Positions 1 to 7,721 of a stretch of DNA of 64,000 nucleotides are shown in pieces. Where the stretch lies: contig NZ_CP015208.1 of NCBI RefSeq assembly GCF_001854225.1, positions 558,001-622,000 on the forward strand, read 5' to 3'. This DNA comes from Candidatus Rhodoluna planktonica (GTDB lineage Bacteria; Actinomycetota; Actinomycetes; Actinomycetales; Microbacteriaceae). The notes beneath the pieces were generated by a model, which saw nothing but the letters and a program-made list of their open reading frames with translations, made no database searches and was not told the origin of the DNA. Made by a program: the position numbers and the translations under genes. The stretch's first letter is position 1, and each line of letters begins with the position of its first letter.

Positions 1-867
1 GGCTTGATCGAGGGCGCCAGCGAGGGCAAGGGACTAGGTCTTCAATTTTTGCGACACGTAGAACGATGCAGCGCGCTGCTGCACGTCCTAGACTGCGGAA
101 CCCTAGAGCCGAACCGCGACCCAATTTCTGATCTCGACAAGATATTGAAAGAACTTGCTGCCTACAAGGTACCAGAGGGCGAAAAGCCACTCACCGAGCG
201 TCCGCAATTGATCGCGCTAAACAAAGCAGATTTGCCTGAGGCTCGCGAGTTGGCAGAATTTGTCCAGCCAGATTTAGAGGCTCGCGGTTACAAGGTGTTT
301 ATCATTTCGGCAATCGCCAAAGATGGATTGAAAGAGCTAAATTTTGCCTTGGCGCAATTGGTCAGCGAAGCTCGCGAGCAAAAGGCGGCAGAGCCGGTCA
401 AGCCGCGAATTCAACTTATGCAACAGCGTCGCGACGAATCCAAGTTTGAAATTCGTAAAGAATCAAACGCTGACGGTGAATTCTTCAGAATTATTGGCGC
501 CAAGCCAGAGCGATGGGTTGCTCAAACCCAATTCTCAAACGAGGAAGCTGTTGGATACCTTGGTGATCGCCTGGCCAAGCTAGGTGTCGAAGAAGAACTG
601 TTCAAAGCCGGGGCAGTAGCAGGTTCGACAGTTGTCATCGGGCTTGGAAACGCTGTGGTGTTTGACTGGGAGCCAACGATTAGCTCAACGGCCGAGTTGC
701 TTACCGGCCCAAGAGGCTCAGATGCCCGACTTGACACTAACGATCGACGAACTACCAAAGAGCGTCGTGAAGAGTATCGTGAACGCATGGATGCGAAGAC
801 TCGAGCCCGTGAAGAACTTCGCCAAGAGGGAATCGCCGGCATTTGGGTCGACGAAGACGACGAATAG
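1..867 (+). CDS. obg: GTPase Obg/CgtA, 3' part (5' end outside window)
   Basis: The reading frame is open from base 1 and begins inside the G3/switch region (GLIEGASEGKGLGLQFLRH), so the glycine-rich Obg fold and Walker A lie upstream of the window. The G4 motif NKAD (in LIALNKADLPEA) and the G5-like motif ISAIAKDG are present. They are followed by the C-terminal OCT domain (about residues 145-225) and a charged tail rich in Arg and Glu ending in DEDDE. Obg is an essential ribosome-associated GTPase acting in 50S assembly and stress control. proB follows after 8 nt, as is common in bacteria, so co-transcription is likely. The identification is secure; only the start is missing. Confidence 0.96.
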   Translation, partial: GLIEGASEGKGLGLQFLRHVERCSALLHVLDCGTLEPNRDPISDLDKILKELAAYKVPEGEKPLTERPQLIALNKADLPEARELAEFVQPDLEARGYKVFIISAIAKDGLKELNFALAQLVSEAREQKAAEPVKPRIQLMQQRRDESKFEIRKESNADGEFFRIIGAKPERWVAQTQFSNEEAVGYLGDRLAKLGVEEELFKAGAVAGSTVVIGLGNAVVFDWEPTISSTAELLTGPRGSDARLDTNDRRTTKERREEYRERMDAKTRAREELRQEGIAGIWVDEDDE

Positions 868-875
868 GAACACAG

Positions 876-1655
876 TTGACTCTGACTGATCGCAAACAGC
901 TTGCTTTGGCCAAAAGAATTGTGGTCAAAGTGGGTTCATCCTCGATAACCGGTGAAAATGAGCAAAAACTGCCGGTTCTGGTGGATGCTCTTGCCCAGGC
1001 GCACCAGCGCGGCGCCGAAATAATTTTGGTCACTTCTGGTGCAATTGCTACCGCGTTGCCACTATTTGGTCTCAATTCGCGGCCAGTGGAACTGGCTGGT
1101 TCCCAGGCTATGGCTGCAATTGGGCAAAGCCGCCTGATGGTTCGCTATCAGCAGGCACTAGATAAGTATTCGATCATCGCCGGACAGGTTTTGCTAACCG
1201 CGGGAGATTTTGAACAGGCGGAAACCCGGGCAAATGCGAAAGCAGCCCTGGATACTTTGGTGTCGCTAAAGGTATTGCCGATTGTGAACGAAAACGACAC
1301 TGTGGCAACCTCAGAAATTCGTTTCGGCGACAATGATCGTTTGGCTGCTCTGGTGGCAATTTTGGTTGAGGCAGACGCTCTGATTCTGCTCAGTGACATT
1401 GATGCCCTCTACACAATGCCACCCGAGTTACCGGGAGCTCAAAAGGTTGACTATGTCGCCTACGGCCAAGATCTATCTTCGATTCAGGTTGGTGGCAGCT
1501 CAAGCTCGGTCGGAACTGGCGGGGCAGTCACAAAAATAGGCGCGGCCTCCACTGCAGCCGACTGCTCAGTCTCAGTGTTGTTGACCAGTGCAGACAATGT
1601 TGCTGCGGCGCTCAATGGTGAAGCCGTGGGCACGTGGTTTCAGGGCAAAAATTAG
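876..1655 (+). CDS. proB: Glutamate 5-kinase, short form without PUA domain
   Basis: Catalyses ATP-dependent phosphorylation of L-glutamate, the first step of proline synthesis, in the cytoplasm. The amino-acid-kinase fold is recognisable from VVKVGSSSIT near the N-terminus, LVTSGAIA, the NENDTVAT motif and GTGGAVTKIGAA near the C-terminus. The protein is about 259 aa and stops where the kinase domain ends; the roughly 100-residue PUA domain of the E. coli-type enzyme is absent. I place the start at TTG 876 because AGGAA sits 6-10 nt upstream and the protein then starts just before the kinase fold. An in-frame TTG at 843 would overlap obg by 25 nt. proA follows directly. Confidence 0.95.
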   Translation: MTLTDRKQLALAKRIVVKVGSSSITGENEQKLPVLVDALAQAHQRGAEIILVTSGAIATALPLFGLNSRPVELAGSQAMAAIGQSRLMVRYQQALDKYSIIAGQVLLTAGDFEQAETRANAKAALDTLVSLKVLPIVNENDTVATSEIRFGDNDRLAALVAILVEADALILLSDIDALYTMPPELPGAQKVDYVAYGQDLSSIQVGGSSSSVGTGGAVTKIGAASTAADCSVSVLLTSADNVAAALNGEAVGTWFQGKN

Positions 1656-1662
1656 TCAGGGT

Positions 1663-1668
1663 TAGGCT
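1663..1668 (+). promoter_or_regulatory. Candidate -10 element (TAGGCT) for a leaderless proA transcript
   Basis: TAGGCT lies exactly 6 nt before the proA ATG and no Shine-Dalgarno sequence is visible between them. Transcription would then start at or next to the A of ATG. The same spacing recurs at several other genes in the window. This is inference; no clear -35 was found. Confidence 0.5.
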
Positions 1669-1674
1669 AGTCAC

Positions 1675-2922
1675 ATGATTTCAGCTATCGACAAAATGAA
1701 ATTAGCCAAGTCGGCGTATTCTTCGCTGGCTCAGGCGACAACTTTGCAGAAAAATGCCGCACTCAGCAAGATTGCCGATTTGTTAATCGAGCGATCTGAA
1801 GAAATCATCCGCGCTAATGAAATTGACTTGGCACGCGAGGCAGCAAATGGAATGTCTGAGAGCTTGCAAGATCGACTGCGTCTGAACAGTCAAAGAATCA
1901 TGGCGATTTCTGAGGCAGCTCGAAATGTTGTCGGACTGCAAGACCCAATTGGTGAAGTAATCCGCGGCATGACTTTGCCAAATGGTTTGAAGTTGGCTCA
2001 GGTACGAGTTCCGCTTGGTGTGGTTGGGGTAATTTACGAAGCCCGCCCGAATGTCACCATCGACATTGCCACGTTGGCAATCAAGAGCGGCAACGCTGTA
2101 GTTCTTCGCGGCGGCAGTGCAGCAGAAAGCACCAACCGTGTCTTGGTAAAACTCCTGCAAGATGCACTTGCCCAGGTCGGCCTAAGCAGCGATGTTGTGC
2201 AGTCGGTCGATGAATTCGGTCGCGATGGCGGTCTTGAAATGATGCGCGCTGTCGGTCTTATCGATGTACTGATTCCACGCGGCGGTGCTGGCCTGATTCA
2301 ACAAGTCGTCACCGAAGCCAAAGTTCCGGTAATCCAAACCGGCGATGGAGTGGTACACATTTTCGTCGATGAGTCCGCTCGTCTCGATTGGGCCGTTGAA
2401 ATTGTTCACAACGCAAAAGTTTCGCGTCCCTCGGTTTGCAACGCTGTCGAGACTGTTTTGGTGCACAAGGCAGCTGTCGATCGTCTTTTGCCCGCGATTT
2501 TAGATCGGCTCGCCGAATCGGGCGTTCGTGTTCACGGGGATGAGACCACCGCGGCCAACTTCTTCGCTACCATCCCGGCAACTGAACAAGATTTTGCTAC
2601 CGAGTGGCATGACCTAGATATTTCGGTCCGAGTTGTCGACTCACTGGATGAGGCGCTCGAGCACATTTCAAAATATTCAACCAAGCACACCGAATCGATC
2701 ATCACCGAGAATGTCGCCAATGCCGAGAGGTTCTTGGCTGAAGTTGATGCCTCGACCGTGATGGTTAATGCCTCAACCAGATTTACCGATGGAGGCGAAT
2801 TCGGCTTTGGTGCTGAGGTTGGTATCTCGACCCAAAAACTTCACGCCCGAGGCCCAATGGGGTTGCCCGAACTAACCACCACTAAGTGGTTGGTGCGTGG
2901 CTCCGGCCAGGTCCGCGTTTAG
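1675..2922 (+). CDS. proA: Gamma-glutamyl phosphate reductase
   Basis: NADPH-dependent reduction of glutamyl-5-phosphate to glutamate semialdehyde, the second proline step, pairing with proB 19 nt upstream. The 415-aa length is typical. Visible family features include VPLGVVGVIYEARPN, AIKSGNAVVLRGGSA, the catalytic-cysteine region RPSVCNAVETVLVH, and the C-terminal TRFTDGGEFGFGAEVGIST. The start ATG 1675 has no good ribosome-binding site but has a -10-like TAGGCT 6 nt upstream, so proA may have its own leaderless promoter besides read-through from proB. Confidence 0.97.
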   Translation: MISAIDKMKLAKSAYSSLAQATTLQKNAALSKIADLLIERSEEIIRANEIDLAREAANGMSESLQDRLRLNSQRIMAISEAARNVVGLQDPIGEVIRGMTLPNGLKLAQVRVPLGVVGVIYEARPNVTIDIATLAIKSGNAVVLRGGSAAESTNRVLVKLLQDALAQVGLSSDVVQSVDEFGRDGGLEMMRAVGLIDVLIPRGGAGLIQQVVTEAKVPVIQTGDGVVHIFVDESARLDWAVEIVHNAKVSRPSVCNAVETVLVHKAAVDRLLPAILDRLAESGVRVHGDETTAANFFATIPATEQDFATEWHDLDISVRVVDSLDEALEHISKYSTKHTESIITENVANAERFLAEVDASTVMVNASTRFTDGGEFGFGAEVGISTQKLHARGPMGLPELTTTKWLVRGSGQVRV

Positions 2923-2950
2923 ACTATTCTTGAAGTGACTTAGGAGAAAA

Positions 2951-3136
2951 ATGCACCAGCTACTAGCAAATGCCGCAGAAACCGGCCACGAGGTTTACCT
3001 CGAGCTTCCATTCCCAGCAATTCTCTTTGGCGTCATTGCAATGTCAGTGTTTCTTTTGCTTGGTGCAATTACCTGGTCTTACCGCGATGTTGCTAACCGT
3101 CACGACCACAAGACATCTAACAACGCGCACCACTAA
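2951..3136 (+). CDS. Small single-pass membrane protein, unknown function
   Basis: A 61-aa protein with one clear hydrophobic segment ([20 protein letters not shown], about residues 22-41) followed by a short His/Asn-rich polar tail. The start is supported by an AGGAGA ribosome-binding site 5 nt upstream, and a -10-like TAGACT overlaps the proA stop codon. Small membrane proteins in this position between proA and nadD are, to my knowledge, common in actinobacteria, but I know of no assigned function. The topology is probably N-out, with the basic/His tail inside. That it is a real gene is likely; its role is unknown. Confidence 0.75.
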   Translation: MHQLLANAAETGHEVYLELPFPAILFGVIAMSVFLLLGAITWSYRDVANRHDHKTSNNAHH

Positions 3137-3141
3137 TTTTC

Positions 3142-3729
3142 ATGGGCATGCGTCGCCTCGGGGTGATGGGTGGAACTTTCGACCCAATTCACAATGGCCA
3201 TCTGGTGGCTGCGAGTGAGGCGGCGGCCGCTCTAGGCCTTGACGAAGTAATCTTTGTCCCAACTAACGACTCATACCAAAAAACGGATTTTGCCCCAGCT
3301 GAGCATCGCTATTTGATGACCGTCATTGCAACAGCTGGCAATCCTAGATTTAGCGTCTCCAGGGTCGAAATCGACCGCCAAGGGCCAAGTTTCACGGCTG
3401 ATACTTTGCGCGAACTCGGCGAAACCTATCCCGATGCCAAACTCTTTTTCATCACCGGCGCAGATGCAGTTTCAAATTTGTCCACTTGGCATCAGTACCC
3501 AGATATTTTAGAGCTAGCTAATTTTGTTGCCGTAACCCGGCCCGGGCATGACTTCAAACTTCCCGCTGAGGTGGCTGACCGGGTGCCAATCCTGGAGATT
3601 CCAGCCATGGCAATTTCATCGACCGATATTCGCTCGAGAGTTAGAGAAAATCGACCAATTTGGTACCTTGTGCCTGACGGTATTGTTCAATACATAGCCA
3701 AAACAAATCTTTATCGGGAGGTCTGGTGA
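3142..3729 (+). CDS. nadD: Nicotinate-nucleotide adenylyltransferase
   Basis: Transfers AMP to nicotinate mononucleotide in NAD synthesis. The nucleotidyltransferase signature [12 protein letters not shown] is at the N-terminus (residues 10-21), and the second family motif [10 protein letters not shown] lies near the C-terminus. The 195-aa length is normal. Two ATGs (3142 and 3148) are equally usable and neither has a strong ribosome-binding site, so translation may be coupled to the small membrane protein ending 5 nt upstream. The stop codon overlaps the next gene's GTG (GTGA). nadD followed closely by rsfS is a widely conserved arrangement. Confidence 0.96.
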   Translation: MGMRRLGVMGGTFDPIHNGHLVAASEAAAALGLDEVIFVPTNDSYQKTDFAPAEHRYLMTVIATAGNPRFSVSRVEIDRQGPSFTADTLRELGETYPDAKLFFITGADAVSNLSTWHQYPDILELANFVAVTRPGHDFKLPAEVADRVPILEIPAMAISSTDIRSRVRENRPIWYLVPDGIVQYIAKTNLYREVW

Positions 3730-4532
3730 GCGATTTGTCATTTAGCTCGCGTCGTGCCAGACGTGAAGCGGAAAAAAATTGGGCTTCTGCGGCGCCGCAA
3801 TCTTTTGCCGATTCCGAAGTTTCGCAGCCGGTCTCATCAGATTCGATGGTTGAGCAGTCGTCCCAGCTAGCAAGCCCCATTGAGGTGGTTGGTTTGAACA
3901 CAGCACTCAATGAGATTGTGCAGCAACGAGATTTTGATGCCGAATTGATTGCAGCGCTATTTGAAGAAGAACAAAATGCTGGTATCTCTGATTTTGGTGT
4001 TGCCGCTATTTCTCAAACGGTTCCTGAAAACGTCGCGCAAACGCAGGGTTCTCCCGAAAGTTTCGCTAGTTTCGATAACGTACTAGCGGAAGCCGAAGAG
4101 CCAATTACCCAGCAAAACAACTTATTCGAGATTTCGCCTAACCTCATTGTCGAGCCAACGACAGCCTCAATAGTGGTTGATCGAGTCGATGACTTAGTCA
4201 ATCTGACGATTCCGATTGGCGAAAATTCCGAATTTCTAAAAACCGGCTCGATTGAACTGCCCAAGATGAGCACCAATACCGGCGAAATTGCGTTGGTTCG
4301 CGATGCCAATTTGGTTGATGAAGCAATCGCTCAGGATGCGGCCGCCGGTTTTGTATCCTCGGTTGCCCCACTGCGGGCCAGCGGCGTGGTTAACTCAAGC
4401 GGCAAGCTAGGTATCTTGCCCTCAAAATTGGCCCGTGGCCAAAATCAAATTTTTGCTGTCTTGACTGCGTCGGTGCTAATCGTCGCGGTTGGTTCGGTAA
4501 TCATTGGCGCATACATGCTGGGCCTGCTCTAA
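3726..4532 (+). CDS. Unknown protein with charged N-terminus, acidic linker and C-terminal membrane anchor
   Basis: A 268-aa protein whose family I do not recognise. The first 20 residues are basic ([13 protein letters not shown]). A long low-complexity region rich in Ser, Glu, Asn and Ala follows, with no obvious fold. The C-terminus is one strong hydrophobic segment (about residues 245-267, [19 protein letters not shown]-like), giving a tail-anchored layout with the bulk in the cytoplasm. Translation is coupled to nadD by a GTGA overlap, and rsfS follows 12 nt later, so it belongs to that operon. Similar disordered, tail-anchored proteins exist between nadD and rsfS in other Microbacteriaceae as far as I recall, but function is unknown. 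Confidence 0.75.
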   Translation: MSDLSFSSRRARREAEKNWASAAPQSFADSEVSQPVSSDSMVEQSSQLASPIEVVGLNTALNEIVQQRDFDAELIAALFEEEQNAGISDFGVAAISQTVPENVAQTQGSPESFASFDNVLAEAEEPITQQNNLFEISPNLIVEPTTASIVVDRVDDLVNLTIPIGENSEFLKTGSIELPKMSTNTGEIALVRDANLVDEAIAQDAAAGFVSSVAPLRASGVVNSSGKLGILPSKLARGQNQIFAVLTASVLIVAVGSVIIGAYMLGLL

Positions 4533-4544
4533 CCTAAGGAAACT

Positions 4545-4919
4545 GTGACCGCTCATCCAAATGCTATAAAAATTGCAACCATCGCCGCTAATGCTGCGGC
4601 CGATAAAATCGCCGAAAATCTTGTCGCGCTAGATGTTTCAGGCTTTATGCCGCTAACCGACATTTTCTTATTGGCTTCAGGGCGCAATGAACGTCAGGTT
4701 TCTGCGATTGCAGATGGCATCGAAGAGAAACTGCTACAGGCCGGTCAAAAGTTGCTTCGTGCTGAAGGAAAGGCTGGAGGCAGGTGGGTTCTGCTAGATT
4801 TTGGCGATGTGGTTGTTCACGTAATGCACGAAGAAGACCGCATGTACTACTCGCTAGAGCGCCTTTGGAAAGATTGCCCGGTTATTGCCCTAGACATGGT
4901 TTCCAGCGGCTCAGTTTGA
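4545..4919 (+). CDS. rsfS: Ribosome silencing factor RsfS
   Basis: A 124-aa member of the RsfS/Iojap family, which binds ribosomal protein L14 on the 50S subunit and blocks subunit joining during starvation. The family core is visible: ALDVSGFMPLTDIFLLASG, RNERQVSAIADGIEEKL, GRWVLLDFGDVVVHVMHEE and YYSLERLWKDCP. The start is GTG 4545, preceded by AAGGAA. It lies downstream of nadD, its usual neighbour. The tRNA-Ala gene begins 26 nt after the stop. Confidence 0.96.
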   Translation: MTAHPNAIKIATIAANAAADKIAENLVALDVSGFMPLTDIFLLASGRNERQVSAIADGIEEKLLQAGQKLLRAEGKAGGRWVLLDFGDVVVHVMHEEDRMYYSLERLWKDCPVIALDMVSSGSV

Positions 4920-4945
4920 TGTAAACTGTTCCAGTTACCTAACGA

Positions 4946-5018
4946 GGGCCTGTGGCGCAGCTGGTAGCGCACCTGCATGGCATGCAGGGGGTCAGGGGTT
5001 CAAGTCCCCTCAGGTCCA
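4946..5018 (+). tRNA. tRNA-Ala (anticodon GGC)
   Basis: All four arms fold: acceptor GGGCCTG with CAGGTCC (one G-T pair), D-stem GCGC/GCGC, anticodon stem CCTGC/GCAGG with loop ATGGCAT giving anticodon GGC, and T-stem AGGGG/CCCCT around TTCAAGT. The discriminator is A. The 3' CCA is not encoded (ACG follows). A strong terminator lies 2 nt downstream. Confidence 0.96.
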
Positions 5019-5020
5019 CG

Positions 5021-5047
5021 AAAAAAACCCGCTTCGGCGGGTTTTTT
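5021..5047 (+). terminator. Rho-independent terminator after tRNA-Ala
   Basis: An A-run, then an ACCCGC-TTCG-GCGGGT hairpin and a six-T tract. The UUCG-type tetraloop makes it very stable. It ends the nadD-rsfS-tRNA transcript. The symmetric A and T runs could also stop transcripts from the minus-strand DUF167 gene. Confidence 0.92.
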
Positions 5048-5090
5048 GCTTAAGCTCGGTGCTGCCCTTGGCTAGGCCGAACATCTGTGT

Positions 5091-5315
5091 CTATTCTTCG
5101 ATTCGAACTCTTTTCAGGCGCGAAGAGTGCCCACTTTCAATGGTTATGTTCGCTGATCGAGTTTCGAAGTGTTTTGCCAAAGTTTTTACCAGCGCCTCAT
5201 TTGCAGCGCCGTCGACCGCTCGTTCACGCAAGAAAACTATCAAGCTGCCGTCTTCATCGGTTTCTACCAGAGGCCCCTTTTTTGAACCCGGCTTAACTTT
5301 GACCGAAACCCGCAT
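5091..5315 (-). CDS. DUF167 (YggU-like) small protein
   Basis: A 74-aa protein matching the DUF167/YggU family: KVKPGSKKG near the N-terminus, then FLRERAVDGAANEALVKTLAKHF, and the terminal SGHSSRLKRVRI. The family has a small alpha/beta fold and no agreed function. It is transcribed divergently from deoC with start codons only 22 bp apart. A TATGTT hexamer lies exactly 6 nt upstream of its ATG, suggesting a leaderless mRNA. Confidence 0.9.
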   Translation of the reverse strand: MRVSVKVKPGSKKGPLVETDEDGSLIVFLRERAVDGAANEALVKTLAKHFETRSANITIESGHSSRLKRVRIEE

Positions 5316-5321
5316 GTTTCA

Positions 5322-5331
5322 AACATAGACT
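5322..5331. promoter_or_regulatory. Overlapping divergent -10 elements for DUF167 and deoC
   Basis: On the plus strand TAGACT (5326-5331) lies 6 nt before the deoC ATG. On the minus strand TATGTT (5327-5322) lies 6 nt before the DUF167 ATG. The hexamers overlap by 2 bp, so RNA polymerase could serve only one gene at a time. There is no Shine-Dalgarno sequence for either gene. The positions are seen directly; promoter function is inferred. Confidence 0.55.
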
Positions 5332-5337
5332 GAACTC

Positions 5338-6033
5338 ATGACAGCTACCTATCGCGGATACACCTTTGAGCAAGTTGCTCGCACAATTGACCACTCGATT
5401 CTCAAGCCAGATCACCGCTATAGCGACGTGGAAAATGGTGCCGAGGTGGCGCTCAAGTTCAATACCGCATCGCTTTGCATCCGCCCGATGGACGTTGCCA
5501 AAGCGGCTAAATTACTGGCCGGAAGCGATGTAGCTGTATGCACCGTAATTGGATTCCCGCACGGCAGCGTAACCACAGCTACCAAAGTTTTTGAGACGCA
5601 GGACGCGATTCAAAATGGAGCAACCGAGGTGGACATGGTTTTGAATATTTCCGCATTGCTATCCGGAGATTTTGCGTTTGTGGAAGAAGACATTCGTGCT
5701 GTCGCCGAAGCTGCCCACTCGAAAGGTGTTTCGGTCAAGGTAATTTTTGAAACTGCATTTTTGAACGATGACTTAGTAATCAAAGCCTGCCAGTTGACCG
5801 AAGCTGCCGGTGCCGATTACGTCAAGACATCCACCGGTTTTGCCAGCGAAGGTGCCACCCTGCACAACATCCAATTGATGAAAGCTACCGTGGGCGACCG
5901 ACTCAAGGTGAAGTCTTCCGGGGGAGTTCGAACCCTCGATCAGCTAATTGATTTCATGGATGCAGGCGTTTCTAGGTCCGGCTCTTCCGCGACCGAGGCA
6001 ATCCTTGCTGAGTTTTTAGAAAAAGCGGAATAA
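5338..6033 (+). CDS. deoC: Deoxyribose-phosphate aldolase
   Basis: Cleaves 2-deoxyribose-5-phosphate to glyceraldehyde-3-phosphate and acetaldehyde in deoxynucleoside catabolism. The 231-aa class I aldolase has the N-terminal IDHSILKPD motif, CTVIGFPHG, EVDMVLNI, the Schiff-base lysine in YVKTSTGF, and KVKSSGGVRT near the C-terminus. The length is typical. It is divergent from the DUF167 gene with an apparent leaderless start, and is followed by an unrelated dioxygenase gene. Confidence 0.97.
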   Translation: MTATYRGYTFEQVARTIDHSILKPDHRYSDVENGAEVALKFNTASLCIRPMDVAKAAKLLAGSDVAVCTVIGFPHGSVTTATKVFETQDAIQNGATEVDMVLNISALLSGDFAFVEEDIRAVAEAAHSKGVSVKVIFETAFLNDDLVIKACQLTEAAGADYVKTSTGFASEGATLHNIQLMKATVGDRLKVKSSGGVRTLDQLIDFMDAGVSRSGSSATEAILAEFLEKAE

Positions 6034-6088
6034 TTTAGTCAAGTGGGGGTTTACTTAACTGCACAAAGAAATGTCGTTAGGAGAACTC

Positions 6089-7057
6089 ATGGGTATCAGG
6101 CCAAATGGACTGCACCACGTTACCGCTATCGCTGGCAATCCACAGCGAAATGTAGATTTCTATACCAAGGTGTTGGGTTTACGGCTGATCAAACAAACCG
6201 TCAATTTTGACGCCCCAAATGTTTGGCATCTCTATTACGGCGACGAAGCCGGGCGTCCGGCAAGCATAATGACTTTCTTCCCCTGGCCAGACGTAGCCCC
6301 CGGGCGCGAGGGCTACGGGCTAACGACGGCGACAGCTTTCAGTGTTCCTGCCGAGTCGCTGGGCTGGTGGCAAAATCACCTCGCTCGAATCGGTGTTCCG
6401 GCACAGCTGCAAAGGCAGTTCGATGGCAGCGATGCAATTGAGCTCAGAGACCCCGATGGGATGAAACTGCTATTGGTTGGAACTGAGGGTGACTTACGCA
6501 GTGGCTGGGATGGTGTTGCCTCGATCCCGATGGAGCACGCCGTTCGTGGTCTTCACTCGGTGACCATGAGCGAGGCAAATTTTGACCCGACCAGCGCCAT
6601 GCTGACTGAACTATTGGGCATGGAATTGGACCAGGAGGGGGCGGGTGCTGCTCGCTTTGCCATGGATGAGGGTGCCAGCGGCGCCCTAGTCGAACTTTCC
6701 GCCGAGCGAAGCCAGCGTGGCTTGCAAGCTGGAGGAACCGTTCACCACGTAGCGTTTCGTGCTCCGGATTTAGACACCATGACACTTTGGCAGCACGAAC
6801 TTCAGTCCAGGGGTGTTCGAGTGACCGAAATTTTGGACCGTCAATACTTCAAGAGCATCTACTTCCGCGAACCGGGCGGGGTGTTGTTTGAAATTGCTAC
6901 CGACACACCAGGATTTGATATCGACGAACCTTTGTTAGAACTTGGGCGTTCGCTCAAATTGCCGCCTTGGTTAGAGCCAAGCAGAGAGCAGATTCAGGCA
7001 GTATTACCCAAGATTGAAATTACCGAGAGTGAGTACCAGGTTGAATCAGCAAATTGA
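6089..7057 (+). CDS. Ring-cleaving extradiol dioxygenase, glyoxalase superfamily (MhqA/E/O-like)
   Basis: A 322-aa protein with two glyoxalase/VOC modules (about residues 5-135 and 155-290). The metal-ligand regions LHHVTAIAGNPQRN, LHSVTM, VHHVAFRAPD and YFREPGGVLFEIATDTPGF match the MhqO/LinE-like ring-cleaving dioxygenases that act on hydroquinones. I start at ATG 6089 because AGGAGA lies 5 nt upstream; the ATG at 6071 has none. A carboxylesterase of the MhqD type overlaps its 3' end, the same pairing seen in the Bacillus quinone-resistance operons. A role in detoxifying aromatic or quinone compounds is inferred from the family and the pairing. Confidence 0.85.
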   Translation: MGIRPNGLHHVTAIAGNPQRNVDFYTKVLGLRLIKQTVNFDAPNVWHLYYGDEAGRPASIMTFFPWPDVAPGREGYGLTTATAFSVPAESLGWWQNHLARIGVPAQLQRQFDGSDAIELRDPDGMKLLLVGTEGDLRSGWDGVASIPMEHAVRGLHSVTMSEANFDPTSAMLTELLGMELDQEGAGAARFAMDEGASGALVELSAERSQRGLQAGGTVHHVAFRAPDLDTMTLWQHELQSRGVRVTEILDRQYFKSIYFREPGGVLFEIATDTPGFDIDEPLLELGRSLKLPPWLEPSREQIQAVLPKIEITESEYQVESAN

Positions 7058-7691
7058 TCCTCGAGGTCTAAGCCGCCCACACGTGTGGCGACCATCCGAA
7101 AATCCAAAGCAGGCACCCACACTGCTACTGCTGCACGGCACTGGAGCAGACGAGTACGATTTGCTAAATCTTGGCACTGCGTTGATGCCCTCAGCTAATC
7201 TGCTGTCGGTTCGTGGCCTAGTTTCAGAACACGGGATGAACCGCTTCTTCGTTCGTTTCGCGGATGGCAGTTTCGACGAACAATCGATCATCGATAACGT
7301 CGAGGACCTCAGCGCTTGGTTATCGGCAGCGGCCGACGAATACCAATTCGACCGGTCAAAGGTTTATGCGGTTGGTTTCTCGAACGGAGCTAATACCGCG
7401 GGCGCCTTTTTGCTACTGCACCCAGAACAGCTGGCTGGAGTTATTGCATTTGGGACCACAAAGAGTTTTGCCAAGTCACCAGCTCAACCTTCACTGGCCG
7501 GAAAAAAAGTTTGGATTGCCAACGGGGCGGTAGACGGATATTCGCCGATCGAAAAAACCCGCCAGATGATTGACGAACTTGAGTCTTTTGGGGCCGAAGT
7601 CCAGTATCTAGAGCACTCCGGCGGTCACACCATAGTTCTCGATCATGTTCAGGAAATTAACAGACAACTTGCATACACTTCGAGCAACTAG
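7014..7691 (+). CDS. Alpha/beta hydrolase, MhqD-like carboxylesterase/phospholipase
   Basis: A protein of up to 225 aa of the serine-hydrolase fold: the oxyanion region LLLLHGTGADE, the nucleophile elbow GFSNGANTA (Ser), a probable acid in NGAVDGYSP (Asp) and His in HSGGHTIVLDH. It resembles MhqD-type carboxylesterases. The start is uncertain: ATG 7014 overlaps the dioxygenase by 44 nt, while GTG 7029 and TTG 7041 are also in frame and would shorten the overlap. The overlap implies translational coupling, so both proteins are probably made together and act on the same or related substrates. Confidence 0.82.
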   Translation: MKLPRVSTRLNQQIDPRGLSRPHVWRPSENPKQAPTLLLLHGTGADEYDLLNLGTALMPSANLLSVRGLVSEHGMNRFFVRFADGSFDEQSIIDNVEDLSAWLSAAADEYQFDRSKVYAVGFSNGANTAGAFLLLHPEQLAGVIAFGTTKSFAKSPAQPSLAGKKVWIANGAVDGYSPIEKTRQMIDELESFGAEVQYLEHSGGHTIVLDHVQEINRQLAYTSSN

Positions 7692-7721
7692 GCTCTGCTA
7701 GTAACTCAAGAAAGGAAAACC

